Shown here one piece after another: positions 22,790 through 35,999 of a stretch of 64,000 bases of DNA. Within the stretch, counting starts at the first letter, position 1. Each line of letters starts with the position of its first letter. Below the pieces are notes generated by a model. It was not told the origin of the DNA. It made no database searches and was given only the letters and a program-made list of their open reading frames with translations. Position numbers and translations under genes: made by a program. The DNA comes from Chaetoceros tenuissimus (taxonomy: Eukaryota; Bacillariophyta; Thalassiosirophyceae; Chaetocerotales; Chaetocerotaceae): positions 1,302,001 through 1,366,000 of the forward strand of contig BLLK01000020.1 in assembly GCA_021927905.1 (NCBI GenBank), in the 5' to 3' direction.

Positions 22790-24242
22790 GATCTTTTTTA
22801 TTGAAATCGTATTTAAAATTGAAAGTTGAATTAATAAATAATGGTATCTATGGCTCTCAAAAGAATAATTCAATCAGATTTGAGGCCGTTTTCTCATGTA
22901 ATGATATCCCACGGACACTCAGAGCAGTCAAATAAAAACTACTCAAACTACCTCTTCTCATCATCATAAGAATATCAAAGATTTTTGCAATACAACTGAC
23001 TACCAAAAAGTAGCAAGTCGCATTAAGTAAACAAATTAAGGGAACCATATTTGTAGCTAATACGTTTTCAAGAAAGTATCATTGCAAAAAATATCCAAAA
23101 AAGAAACATTGAAAAGGTTTTAGAATATTCACTAATAGATTTCATTGTAGCTCCATATAAAAATGTTGTCCTAATTTGCCAAGGTGAGTGCGTAATAATT
23201 ATGTCATACAGTACGTCGTCGTGATATTTGTATCATACACTATGTAGCAATCGCACGAAGTGCATACTGCTGAAGAATTTATTGAAATTTTATGGCCAAC
23301 CTCCTTTTATCATTATGCTAGATGCACAAAGCAGAACAGCTTGGCCGATCCTAGTTGTAAAATTGTTGATTGTTGAGAAAATTTTGTTCTCTCCTCTCTT
23401 GGCAAGCAACAAAATACAAAATAAAGAATGATCTTCTCGTCTTCCTGTTTGTAAATGTGAATGTAGAAACCTGCTATAAATCAAATTGATTGCACAACGT
23501 GTGGTTGTAATAATGTGTAATCTCTTCATACTGAGCTTTGACTAGTCTACATCCATCTCTGTTGTTGTGTATTGTAACTACGAGTAGTACCGTAGTAGAT
23601 GTGGAGCGTTTGTGATGTTTGTCGCGTTCTCAGTACTGTACGTAGAGTAGAAAAGTGAATACGTAAATAGTATATAGCTATGTACATTTTGGCTAGGTAA
23701 TTAAAAAGGCTTTATGACAGGTGTCATGTAATAACGGTGGGTTTTGGTAGAAAATTCAAATTTATTTTGCTCCGATTTTCTCTAGTTTACCTATATTCTG
23801 TTATTTGGCAGCGCGATCAGGACCCTCCCCCATCGCGCGGGGGGTATATGATGGCGGTAGTGCTGAGGCGCAGGCCGTGTAACAAGTAGGTGGTTGCACA
23901 TCCTTTTTCGAAAATACATTAGCCAACTTGCATTGGCTCTTCAGTACCCGCAAATTTGAACATGAACACAAGAAAGGAAGAGAAAGAGAGGTGTATGTGA
24001 AATTGCAGCTTTTCTAGCAGTTTGTAAAAGTAAAACATCTAAAATCTGGATTTATTTCTGATTTCTTTTTTCGCGATCTTGATGTTTTCCGTAAACATTT
24101 CAGATTTTGCGATTTAATGTATCATTGTCACTTTCACTTCTAAATTACCTTTCGCTATTACTGCTTATCACTTCTGCTCCTATTTCTATTGCTTCTTCTG
24201 TCACTATGACTCTTTTCACTTTTGCTTCTTTCACTTCTATTC

Positions 24243-27200
24243 TTATTTCCTGTCACTGTGACTTTTGTCACTTCTGCTATCACTGCTACTCTTGTCACTG
24301 CTACTCTTATCACTACTACTGCTGTCACTACTACTCTTGTCACTACTTTCGCTGGAAATTATTTCAGTCTCTTGGGCATGCAAATTAGGATCTATTTTTT
24401 CACTTTCATCGCTTTTCACATCATCTCCTTCCTGATACGTATCAATGACACTGGATGTATATTCGGTGCTAGTGAAGAGCACCATGTCCTCTGCAAACTT
24501 GGAATCATCTATTGGAATAGGATCAATACCAGGGTCCTCCATAAGATCGGCAGTGTTAAAGGTAGTTTTGGATCTAACAACCTTCCATCCAGATTTAGAG
24601 CCAGGGTGCTGTTTCATTGGTACAATCTCATCTGTCTCTCCCTCTTCTTCCAACATTCTTCTCGCAGACAACGGAGGATATGCATCTGCTTCTTCGTAAT
24701 CAACAACATAGTCAGTAAACATGTCTTCTAAAGCGGCAAGAGTAACATCAGACAAAGGCTGCTCAAGATCCTCCTCGAACACACCAGTCATTAGTTCTGA
24801 TGAATCAAGACTATGAGGAAAGTTCTCTTCATCCCAATGTGTACATGACGTTCCAGACCCAAAGGAGCTCTCCAACATCAGAGTATCTCTTGGGAAGTAT
24901 TCCCTGAATTTCGACTGAGCTTTAGTACATGGATACTTGTAGTTGAAATCTTGACAATTGTTGTTGTTACATTGACCTAAGGTTCCAACAAGACCTAGAA
25001 CATGTCCCATCTCATGCAAGACTTTTGAATGGTAAATTGTGTAAGCTCTGGCTACTTCACAGGTTTGATAGGTACCTTACGATAAAAACATGGAATACTT
25101 ACTGATGACCTCGATGTCCTCATGTGCCATTGTTGCCAAGTCTTCAAAGTCAAACTCCATGTAACCTGAAATCGGACTACCTGTTGTCTGTCGGAAATAT
25201 AGTGGGGCTGCTCTACCAAGTACCAGTCCAGGTCCGTCGATATATGATATCTGATAACCAATCACAATATCATCAATTGTATCCTTGTACTCCTTATTGA
25301 GTTTACCGTAGAACCAATCTATGCCCTGAGGCGGAATATCCTGTAAGTCTCCGATAAGTACACTTTCCCAACGAGCCTTGGCCTCCTCAAAGTAATGATC
25401 GAAAATATCATTATCTCCAGTGTTCACGAGGTGAATATCAAAAGTACTAGACGTAGGCATAGAAGGTGCTGCAGAAGGTGTCATTTCCGACATTCCTCCT
25501 CCGCACTTGCAGCAAGCTTGCTTCGCGGTCTTACCTTGCCATGCGTATTGAGGATCAATTCCAAATGAATTGCAAAAGCCACTATTGTAGTACCAGTCAC
25601 AATCGTAGCTGTTTGAATGTAGTAAAGAAGAAAGAAAAGAGGCAATGTGAGCTTTCTACTTATAGAAAGAAAAAATCTAAATAGTTTCATGGTATAGAAC
25701 TGAACTCACTCTTCTCCGTCTGCGTCGTGCCATCCGAGGGGACTATCCTCACAATACATTGTCGGATTCATTGATGCTGCACGTGAAGGCGCTGCGGAAG
25801 GAGTCTTTTCTGACATTCCTCCTCCACAGATACAACAAGCTTCACTATAGGAAGTAATTATATGGTTTAGAGGAAATGCTTGTACATAAATAGACGTCTG
25901 ATTCCTTTTATAGACACTTACCTTGCCGTCTTTCCAAAGTTAGTGGCTTCAGGCACAGAGCCATACATTTGGCAATTGTTATCATTGGCATACCATGCAC
26001 AATCAAAATCGCTTCCGTCTTTGTCATACCTTCATTACATAGAAATGGAATGCATTAGTAAACTGTAATCATTTTACAATAGACAAAATATATTCTCCAG
26101 TGCTCTTACCATCCAAGCGGACTATCTTCGCATTCCATTTCAGTGATAAGGTTATTTGTACCTACACTTCGCTCACTATCGCTTAGTCCGCCCCCACATG
26201 CGCAACAGGCATCATTAGCGACGTGACCGTCTTTCGCAGAGCCGCTGCCGTAAACCTCGCAGTTATTCCCGGTTGAGTACCAATTGCAATCATAATCAGG
26301 ACCATCAATATCTGTACGCGTCAAAGAAGAAAGAAACCAGCAACACGTGAGAGGCGTTCGTCGAGATCAAAAGATAATCAAGTACTCAGACTTTTCGCTC
26401 AAAATTGTACTGAACAAAGTCAACTCACCATGCCACCCACTCGGAAAATCTTCGCAATAATATTCATCAGAAGGCAGCTCAGTCCCAATTCGTCCGCACG
26501 CACAACATGCCGAATTAGCGATATACCCAAACCTTTCTTTTGATGAGTCATTGCCAAAGAGAGCACAGTTGTCAGATTGTGCATACCAGTTGCAATCTTT
26601 CAGTATGTAAAGAAGGAGTGTTGTCAGAAAGCATTACTCAGTAATGAGAAAAAATAAAGTTGCAAGGGATACAATTACGTACCATGGTCATCTATATCTA
26701 TGAATTGAAAATATGTTATGGAGAGGACAAACAAGAAATAATGTTAGACTTGCATATCCTAAGTAACAAACCATGCACACGTACACACAAATGTGAGAAC
26801 AAATGTATAATCAATATGTTCAGAAATCTTACCGCGCCTATGAAAGAAGGTCGAAAGAATGCATTGTGAGCATCGTAATGGACATTTGTAGAAACAAAAC
26901 ATCTAATTGGTAGAATTTGCTGCTTACTCACCATCCTTCAACATCCGTACAGCCTCCTCCGCAAATGCAACAAGCCTCGCTATGAAATTTATGGCTTAGA
27001 GGAAATACTCGTACAATAAACAAAAAGACGTCTGATTCCTTTTGTATAGACACTTACCTCGCGATCAGTCCAAAGTTTTCCGTATCACGGTTGAAACCAT
27101 ATTGAAGACAGTTACTTCCATGTTCATACCAACTGCATCCGAAAGCCTCTCCATCCTTGTCTGTTTATGACAAAGAATCGGGTTAGAATTGAGATGTTGT

Positions 27201-29779
27201 ATTTTCGGATCAGGCACTCATCCAATGAAACTTGTCTAACTTACCATGCCACCCTGGCGTGTCAATACATACGTTCTCCACTGGTGCAGGAGTTGGTAAC
27301 GCAACTTTATTACCTCCCCCACAAATGCAACATGCGGTCGAAGCTGTCAAGCCATTGAAGGCTTTGTTAGGATCAGAGCCATAGAGTTGGCAGTTATCAC
27401 CTTGAGCATACCATGCACAGTCTGGAAATTTGACGTAGTTAGTTGTGATTTGATTCACAGTCTAAAGTACGATTGTATGATGTCTAGTCTTTTACTTACC
27501 GAAGCTCTCACTGACGTTATCTACATTTTGTTATGAATGAAGATGTAAGTTTGAAAGAAAGTCAAAGACAAAGACGATAAAACAATCACAGATTCAAAGT
27601 GAAGAACACCTACCATGCCTATGTTAAATCATGAGAAGTAATAGCTGTTTGTCAGAATATCTGCAGGATAAACAAAATATGACCTATTGATGAAGCAAGA
27701 GAACTCACCATCCTTCTACATCCGTACAACCTCCTCCACAATTGCAACATGCGGTCGAAGCTATCGCTCCGAAGTTTACCGTACTCATATCAAAACCATA
27801 CTTTTGACAGTTATCACCGTTTGCGTACCAACTGCATCCGAAAGCCTCTCCATCCTTATCTGTTGGGATACCAAGACATGGAAAATTATATAATTTAGAG
27901 AAAGTACTCGTATTTGAAATCAAGTATGCTTCCCTTGGTACAGAAACTTACCATACCACCCTGGCGTGTCAACACATACATTCTCGACTGGTGCAGGAGT
28001 AGGTAAAGCAACTCTATTCCCACCATTACATGCGCAGCAAGCTTCAGACGCCGTCAAGCCATTAAAGGCTTTGTTAGGATCAGAGCCATAGAGTTGACAG
28101 TTATCACCTTGAGCATACCATGCACAGTCTGGACAAAATGAAGTAGTTAGATGTTATTCGATTCACAGTCTAAAAGTACAACTATATGATGTCTGACTTT
28201 GTACTTACCGAAGCTCTCACTGACATTATCTATGTTTTATAATGAAGATGTAAGTATGGAAGAAGACCAAAGACAAAGACGATACAACAATCATAGATAC
28301 AAAGTAAAGAACACCTACCATGCCTATGTTAAATCATGAGAAAAAATAGCTGTTTGTCAGAACATCTGCAGGATAAACAAAACATATTCTACTGATGAAT
28401 CAAGAGAACTCACCATCCTTCTACATCTGTACAACCGCCTCCACAAATGCAACATGCAGTCCCTTGGGGAGTCAAAGTTGTTTGTCAGAATATCTACAGG
28501 ATAAACAAAACATATTCTATACTGAAGCAAGAGAACTTACCAGCTGTCTCACCAAAGTTTGCAGTGCTCAAATCGAAACCATACTGTTCGCAATTGCTTC
28601 CATGACTATACCACTCACAGTTGTACGCTTCGCCATCCTTATCTGTCAAAGTGAAGAGCAGATATTACAGAGTAACATGTTAGCACTGTACTTTGGAATA
28701 GACATAAATATCGAAAGTACTAATACCTACAACTTATCTCAGTATCGAGTTTACTTACCAAACCATCCTTGAGTATCTTGACATGTTTGGCCAATTGTAT
28801 CTTTTGGCACTAGTTCTCCACCGCCACAACCGCAACATGCTTCGTTTGCTGTTGAGCATCAGAGGTCAGTGAAATCTTATTCTGGTCACAATCATCCATG
28901 TGTGTTTTTATATGTATCGAGACCTTACCTGTGAATCCAAAGTTGGCATACTCCGGGACGCTCCCGAAGTCATTGCACCGATTGTCTGTGCTGTACCATT
29001 CGCACTGAGAACATAACATCGAGTAGTGGGTTAGTGGAACTGTGTTCTGATCGGAATTGTCAAATGATAATTTAACAATCTGTGTATATTTGCATCTATC
29101 GAAAACTTACCGTATATGCAGATCCATCAATATCATGCCACCCTTCAGGTGAGTTGACGCATACCATGTTTTCCTCCATCTTGCGCTGAGTATTGATCTG
29201 CTTCGACGAGGAGGAGGAAGAAGAAGATAATGACGACGATGATAATGATGAGGAAGATGTCGAAGAGGGGTGGACGGAGGAACAAGAGCCACATGCCAAA
29301 GGACAATGGTGACCAATATCAGATAAGATGCTTTCATCATGATGTAAAAAGCAGTACATATCCTGTCTATCTTTTGACCCTGCAAGCCATTTGCATCCGA
29401 CGTTTGTTTTTGTCATATTTTTATTTGCACTCGAGGCTTCCTTGACCAAGAATGTGAAGGATTTGTCATCTTGGCAAGTACACGCATCGCATGATCTTTC
29501 GCAGTTTGTTTTGATCAATTTCAGTGAGCAAAATTTGGACTTTCTTTGAGAGTCTGTCTCATGTAGAAGCCATGAGCAATCTCTGCTTTCTCCATTGCCG
29601 TCGATGAAGCTGAAGCTATCATCATTAATGCAATAATGGTCGAGATAAGGATTCTCGATGTCATATTTTGAACTATGAAGTAGATTGTGTGTTGACTTCA
29701 GTTGTTCATGTTCTTCTTTGATGATAGAACTGCTGCATGTCTTGATTGCAATAGCAAGTATAACTGGCTTCACGAACAT
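24243..29779 (-). CDS. Leishmanolysin-like (M8) metallopeptidase with 10 CCxCGGG modules, paralogue A
   Basis: 22 exons: 29779-29111, 29004-28929, 28848-28759, 28642-28541, 28462-28414, 28323-28319, 28229-28209, 28128-27952, 27859-27709, 27618-27614, 27520-27500, 27421-27245, 27160-27058, 26979-26932, 26837-26833, 26697-26683, 26596-26429, 26311-26110, 26029-25922, 25844-25710, 25608-25103, 25051-24243. The sum is 3,642 nt, 1,213 aa, in frame throughout. Order: signal peptide, two ShK-like Cys domains, a Ser-rich linker, ten modules (GWxDxDG..CxWY...C..YG...ACCxCGGG), then an M8 domain with zinc motif HEMGHVLG (957-964), a downstream His in CTHWDEE (about 1016) and Met-turn ELMTG. An Asp/Ser/Lys tail ends the protein. 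Probably a secreted or wall-associated protease; the substrate is unknown. Three exons are only 5 nt long. Confidence 0.85.
28463..28540 (-). other. Paralogue-specific intron in module 2 of A
   Basis: 78-nt GT-AG intron absent from paralogue B, where module 2 is one 151-nt exon (102+49 nt in A). About 65 nt on the donor side align with the neighbouring intron 28324-28413 with few differences. Confidence 0.8.
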
Positions 29780-30087
29780 TGTTTGAAATTATTTCTATTT
29801 TTTTTATTTTGCCAAGTTTATCGACAATGTTCCTTTTTCATGTTTTGTCTTCCAATTTGTTGTCGCATTTTGGATTTTGTTTTTACCAAGGTAGATTAAA
29901 TAATCTACCTTCGTTTTTACTTTGTTGTGTTTGACCTTCTCATCGTCGGAATACTTTTGATTTGCCTTCTCATCAGGCTTCTTAGAGGCCTTTTATGTTA
30001 TTCATGATCAAACTAAAATAATAAAATATGAAGCAATTTTGTCTCTGTATGTGACATCTTTTTGTCCTGATTGGAACATGGTTTTCG
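29780..30087. other. Region between paralogue A start and the transposon
   Basis: Presumptive promoter of paralogue A. It shows no obvious similarity to the sequence upstream of paralogue B. Nothing else recognised. Confidence 0.4.
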
Positions 30088-30096
30088 TATAAAAAT
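30088..30096. repeat. Left target-site duplication
   Basis: TATAAAAAT, repeated at 37504-37512 directly outside the opposite terminal inverted repeat. A 9-bp duplication is typical of Mutator-like elements. The left inverted repeat proper starts one base later (30098), so the exact boundary is uncertain by one base. Confidence 0.8.
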
Positions 30097-30097
30097 T

Positions 30098-30187
30098 AGA
30101 GTTCGTTCTGTCACCGAAAAAATCTGTCACCGATCTCACCGAAATTTCTAATACCACATCCTTCACGGTTAACTCACCTCTGGTACA
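30098..30187 (+). repeat. Left terminal inverted repeat (90 bp)
   Basis: Begins AGAGTTCGTTCTGTCACCG. It is an exact reverse complement of 37414-37503. It contains two copies of CTGTCACCGA and a related CTCACCGA, possible transposase binding sites. Confidence 0.95.
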
Positions 30188-30447
30188 GAAATAACTCCAA
30201 GACATACAATTCACGCTTACTAACACAGTCAAGTCACACATAGTAAATATTTGGAGCATACATAACTCTCTCATTCAATTCATAACAGAATCATAGAAAA
30301 AATGAATGTAACTAAAGAAATATATGCTACCATCATGATGTGTATATGGAATGAGATATGATGGTCGAGCTATTGAACCATTAGATCAATAGTTCCGACG
30401 AAGAAGAACAGCCGTCTAGTAAATACTTTAGCAGCGATACAAGCAAC

Positions 30448-33400
30448 ATGAGTAGTATGGATGAACTTGACCCTCCATCAATAACAGAGTGTTCAACTGC
30501 TTCTATTGAATCTGGTTCTGTGGAAAACGAAAACACATCTAATTCCAATACAGTAAAGAAATTCATTCCGGTTTATGTATACAATGAAATCTCGAATCCG
30601 AGTACACAGAAAAGTAAGTTATTTCTTTACTATCATCATTCACCTTTTTTCATTTGAAGATACTCACAACCTTCACCATTAGCCCTTTCATTTCCCACAA
30701 AAAATGCAGAATACTTTACAAATCAAAGGAAGACTTTCCTTCAAAAACATGCCCCGAGCAATGATTTATCTGTGAAACCATTAGCATTTAAAAAAGCTGT
30801 AGATCATGACAAAGAAAAATCTATGACCCTTCAGCAACAGTTTTTTAAAGATTCTCTTGATGGACTTTCAGATATGTCTCCAGAAGAGGCCTGTTCTTCT
30901 TTTTTAGCAAAGAATAGTATATGGAGAAGCCGTGAAGATGTGTACCATGCTGTAAACTATATTGGTTCTATGAAAGGCTTTTCCGTTCGATTTGAAGAAT
31001 TGAGGATTTCATGCTCTTTAGCTGGACATGCTCCTAAGGAAAGACAAGGGGGAAATTCCCATAGAGATGACTGTCCATTCAGGATCGTGATCAATCCTTT
31101 GTATGAAATTCCTAAGGAATTACGAAATAGATTGAGCAAAAACGAAGTAGACGAGCTCACAAGACAAATCAAGTACCAAAGTCTTTGCGTAATCTCTAAA
31201 TGCGAAGCATCTCACAACCACCCATGTGATGCTCAAAACCGCCATGAATGTGATAGAAGAAGTGGGAATTTAAGTTCAAAACTCAATCCTTCAGTACTTT
31301 TTACGTTACTTCAAATTGTCATGGGTGCTCCACAGCTCGATCCTCAAACTATGCGGGGTATTTTAAAAGCTGCTTGCCCTCCAGGCCAACATTGGGATGC
31401 ACGACAACTAGATAATTTACGAAAGAGACTAAGGAAAATGGGAGAGGATATGAAATCCAATGACAGACTACTTGATGATATGGACCACTTCCTTAAACAA
31501 TTTCAAGATGATACTGGCTTTTTTGACGGTATGTTTGAAAATGAGGATCTCCAAGAATGGGGTGATAAGATCTTGTTTGATATCAATGACTTCTACAAAC
31601 ATGCGAACACAGCCACTTTTGGGAAATCCGAAGACTCTGGTGATAACCGAATCATAGTGAATAGTCAAATGTACAAACTTAGCGATGAGAACTTTGACTT
31701 TTCAGTTGGAGTGGACGAAGATGATAAAATTGTTGGTATTTTTTGGCAGACTGGTGCACAGAGGGCTGCGTTTGATCGATATGGTTCTACTCTTTGTGCT
31801 GACGGGATGGGTAGAGTCACGAACACTCAAGGCTGGAAAATCTGTTCATTATGTGTCCGAGATGAACATGGTAAAATGCATCGAGCTGGAGACCTACTCT
31901 ACTATTTTGATGAAAGCTCAGACGGATTCCTCTTTGGTATTGACAGCCTTCTAGACATGAGCAATAGAACACGTGAAAGTATTTTAGTTTTTAGTGGTGA
32001 CTTATTTTTCAATCAGAAAATGATCACCGAAAAATTTAACCTTCCCAACGCAGTGTTTGTTCCCGATCAATGGCATCTTATAAAAGCAATGAAGGACCAG
32101 ATCCACGAGAAATATCTTCGCGATACCAACGGTTTCTTTCAAGGTATGGTGTATGCAAACTTTTTTAGCAAAGAATAGTATATGGAGAAGCCGTGAAGAT
32201 GTGTACCATGCTGTAAACTATATTGGTTCTATGAAAGGCTTTTCCGTTCGATTTGAAGAATTGAGGATTTCATGCTCTTTAGCTGGACATGCTCCTAAGG
32301 AAAGACAAGGGGGAAATTCCCATAGAGATGACTGTCCATTCAGGATCGTGATCAATCCTTTGTATGAAATTCCTAAGGAATTACGAAATAGATTGAGCAA
32401 AAACGAAGTAGACGAGCTCACAAGACAAATCAAGTACCAAAGTCTTTGCGTAATCTCTAAATGCGAAGCATCTCACAACCACCCATGTGATGCTCAAAAC
32501 CGCCATGAATGTGATAGAAGAAGTGGGAATTTAAGTTCAAAACTCAATCCTTCAGTACTTTTTACGTTACTTCAAATTGTCATGGGTGCTCCACAGCTCG
32601 ATCCTCAAACTATGCGGGGTATTTTAAAAGCTGCTTGCCCTCCAGGCCAACATTGGGATGCACGACAACTAGATAATTTACGAAAGAGACTAAGGAAAAT
32701 GGGAGAGGATATGAAATCCAATGACAGACTACTTGATGATATGGACCACTTCCTTAAACAATTTCAAGATGATACTGGCTTTTTTGACGGTATGTTTGAA
32801 AATGAGGATCTCCAAGAATGGGGTGATAAGATCTTGTTTGATATCAATGACTTCTACAAACATGCGAACACAGCCACTTTTGGGAAATCCGAAGACTCTG
32901 GTGATAACCGAATCATAGTGAATAGTCAAATGTACAAACTTAGCGATGAGAACTTTGACTTTTCAGTTGGAGTGGACGAAGATGATAAAATTGTTGGTAT
33001 TTTTTGGCAGACTGGTGCACAGAGGGCTGCGTTTGATCGATATGGTTCTACTCTTTGTGCTGACGGGATGGGTAGAGTCACGAACACTCAAGGCTGGAAA
33101 ATCTGTTCATTATGTGTCCGAGATGAACATGGTAAAATGCATCGAGCTGGAGACCTACTCTACTATTTTGATGAAAGCTCAGACGGATTCCTCTTTGGTA
33201 TTGACAGCCTTCTAGACATGAGCAATAGAACACGTGAAAGTATTTTAGTTTTTAGTGGTGACTTATTTTTCAATCAGAAAATGATCACCGAAAAATTTAA
33301 CCTTCCCAACGCAGTGTTTGTTCCCGATCAATGGCATCTTATAAAAGCAATGAAGGACCAGATCCACGAGAAATATCTTCGCGATACCAACGGTTTCTTT

Positions 33401-35590
33401 CAAGGTATGGTGTATGCAAAAAATGAGAATGAATTTAAACAGGCATCACATTCGTTCATGGAACAAATGAAAAAGAATGGTGCTAACAACGATCACATAG
33501 ATTGGGTCAAGAAGAATCTTATCAACAAGGAGACAAGACATAACTACAGTCAATTTGAATTGAACCAGATCAAAGGGACTTTGAACTTTCACGGCTCTAC
33601 TGTATGTGAACAGAACCATTCCTCCATAGTTTCTCAATTAGGTGTGGGATATTATGAAGAACCTCACAAACTCCAAAAAGACCTTATTGAAATGACTAAA
33701 TTGGCCCAGCATAATTTATACACTCGGTTAACAAAAGAAAGAAGGGAGCTCACAAACCTTAACCGACAGGCAAGAAATTCAATTTTACAAGCTAGTACAA
33801 AAATGGTGGAAAATGAGTCGCTAAACTTAGCTGGTTACAAGCATTTTGAGTCAGAGTTTGAAAAATCCTGTTATTTTTGTAAGGAAACACTTGATGATGG
33901 AAAAATCAAGATTCACAATATAAATTTCCCAGAGAACTTTGTCATTTTCGATAGTAATGAAGATAGGTGTACCTGTAGTAAAAGTGTGGCTATGATGATC
34001 CAGTGTAGACATGAAATTGTACTTTGTAATAATGTGTACGACCCATCCCGCTTTGACATTCGATGGAAGTACATGTCGAAAGCTACACTTGCCAAACGAA
34101 AGGCTCACCGAGAGGAGTACTATCTTCCAAGTGAAGACGTTGTCCAAGAATGCAAACGGGTTACCTCAATCATGGAAAGGAAGAGGAATATGAGAATTAG
34201 TTCCTCTATAGCCAGAAACACTGCTCATAATGAAGTTTGTGACTCCACTTCTCGGTCAGTACTTTATGATTCACCTGCTACCGATCAATTTCAAGGTGAA
34301 GATACTACCTCTGATTCACATGACGAATTTCAAGGAGTGGATACTACCTCTGATTCACATGACGAGATACAACCTTCTGATATCTTAGAGGCCCAAGGAT
34401 CTGACCTCTCCTACAATACTGTTTTGGAAAATGCCAAGTGTTTGGTAAACACTCTAAGTAACCTCGGAGGATCGTATCTCGCGGCAGGGAACATTTTGTT
34501 TAATACTCTTACCAAGAATCTACGTCACGGTTCGGAGGTTACTGCTTCTACATTACTAGAAAAGGGAGAAAAATTAGCGAAGTCATTGGTCCCCTCCGTA
34601 AGAATTGTCACAAACATTTCCGAAAATACATCTGTGAACAATGTCACAAATGAATTCAGTCGTACAGGTAGAAGAACACGTATCACAAGTGCCAAAGAGA
34701 AAGCTGGAGCGAAAAAGAAGCCGAAGAAGGCGAAAACATGCGATCTTTGCGGCAGTAATGGTCATAACAAGGGTAGATGTCCTTCGATGAAATTTGGCAT
34801 TGATATCTCTGTAGATCATATGACACGTCTCAAATGTCAAGCGAAAAAAGGAGAAGATGTTGGAAAGTTATCGACTCTCACAGATGAATACGAACAAGCA
34901 CCAGACAAGTTTTTGAAACGCAGTCATCACTATACTCTCCATTGTTTCGTTACAAAGCTCGAGAGTTTTTCTGGAGAAATTCCTACATCAAATCTATATG
35001 CCGTTATGAGTCAGTTAGAATTCGAACCGTTAACAAATGGAGAGAAATTGTTGAAACCAGATGAAGATATGTCTAAGAAGTACGTTTCTTTTGCTGAATT
35101 TGAAGCGCATATCAGAGCCATGGCTGGTACGGGAAACACAGGAAAGAGAAGATGGCATGTTTTTGATAACATTAAAGGAGATGTGGCAAAAATGATACAA
35201 AATGATATGAAGATTGTTACGTCACAACCTCCATCGCAACAAGTAGTCAATTCTGCTATCCAACCAATGCAAATGTCACAACCTTCATCGCAACACGTAC
35301 TCGCTTTCCAACCAATGCAAATGTCACAGTCTTCGATGCAACAGGTGGTCGGTTCTCATGTGCAGATGAGTAATGCTATCCACCCAATGCATACTATGCA
35401 TATGTCAATGAGTCAATTTCCAATGTTTCCACAGAATGGTTTATCACAACAATCGTATCAGCATTTTGGATATGGTCCGTCGTTATCACAGCAACCACCC
35501 CAATTTCAGATCCTATCGCAACCACAGTATGTAAATGGTTCTGATATGTTTCCACAAGATCAGGATATGTCAGGAGACGAACAATCCTAA
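30448..35590 (+). pseudogene. MULE transposase, disrupted by internal tandem duplication
   Basis: Exon 1 30448-30613, intron to 30709, then a long exon in frame from 30710. A 1,261-bp exact tandem copy (1,261 = 3n+1) shifts the frame and stops the first reading frame at 32178. A second frame, starting at an ATG formed near the junction (32153), runs to 35590 (1,145 aa). Order: a FAR1-like Cys/His region (CSLAGH...DDCPF), a MULE catalytic core (ADGMGRVTNTQGW, VFSGD, FVPDQWHLIKAM), a SWIM-type zinc finger (CTC...CRH around 33970-34010), an acidic low-complexity stretch, a CCHC knuckle (CDLCGSNGHNKGRC) and a Gln/Met-rich tail. One copy of the repeat would give an uninterrupted protein. The 32153 product lacks the N-terminus but keeps the core. 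Confidence 0.85.
30899..33420 (+). repeat. Exact 1,261-bp tandem duplication inside the transposase
   Basis: 30899-32159 and 32160-33420 appear identical base for base, down to all shadow reading frames. It begins at the segment encoding FLAKNSIW and ends after GMVYA. The length is not a multiple of three, so the transposase frame is broken. Confidence 0.92.
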
Positions 35591-35999
35591 TCTTAAGATC
35601 TAAGATCTACGGTCAGGTACTTGAATTTGCATACAATAGCATTACAATAATTTGAAGAAAGTATAATCTCAATTAGATCAATTTCATTATAATATGTATA
35701 GATTACGGTAGAGTACAATCGTAGAGTAGAATTCAAACAAAAGAGGTAAACTTTACATTAAAACATGTACCGCACCTGTATCTAGGAAATCTTGAGAAAA
35801 CACGTTGGTTAATTCCTTAGAGAAAATTGATCAAGAAATCACGGTAATTATATATCTGTATGTGCATCAGAGAATGAGGGGGTAATCCCAACGTAAATCC
35901 CAACGTAGAGGTTTCTCAGCGTGAAATAGCATCGTGTTCACACAATATTCAGAGAATGTATCTTTCAATATAAGCAGAGGTTTTACTCATAAATCAAAG
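35591..35999. other. Non-coding spacer inside the transposon
   Basis: Lies between transposase stop and second-gene start; presumptive 3' UTR and promoter. An upstream in-frame Met at 35934 could extend the second gene by 22 residues. Confidence 0.4.

Larger units (their letters stand above)
22194..24242. other. Gene-poor 2-kb region
   Basis: No open frame looks coding on either strand. It holds a doubled small hairpin (22657-22686), a longer hairpin (22744-22789) and a short GC-rich patch around 23815-23880. At its right end (about 24155-24242) a Ser/Asp/Lys-coding repeat continues out of frame from the metallopeptidase gene A. Confidence 0.5.

Noticed and set aside
24107-24731. Plus-strand open frames opposite the metallopeptidase tail
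   Set aside because: They are shadows of a Ser/Asp/Lys-coding repeat on the minus strand, with low-complexity Thr/Val/Ser content.
32153-35590. Second independent transposase gene downstream of the first
   Set aside because: It is the same gene continued after an exact 1,261-bp tandem duplication; the ATG at 32153 is created at the junction.
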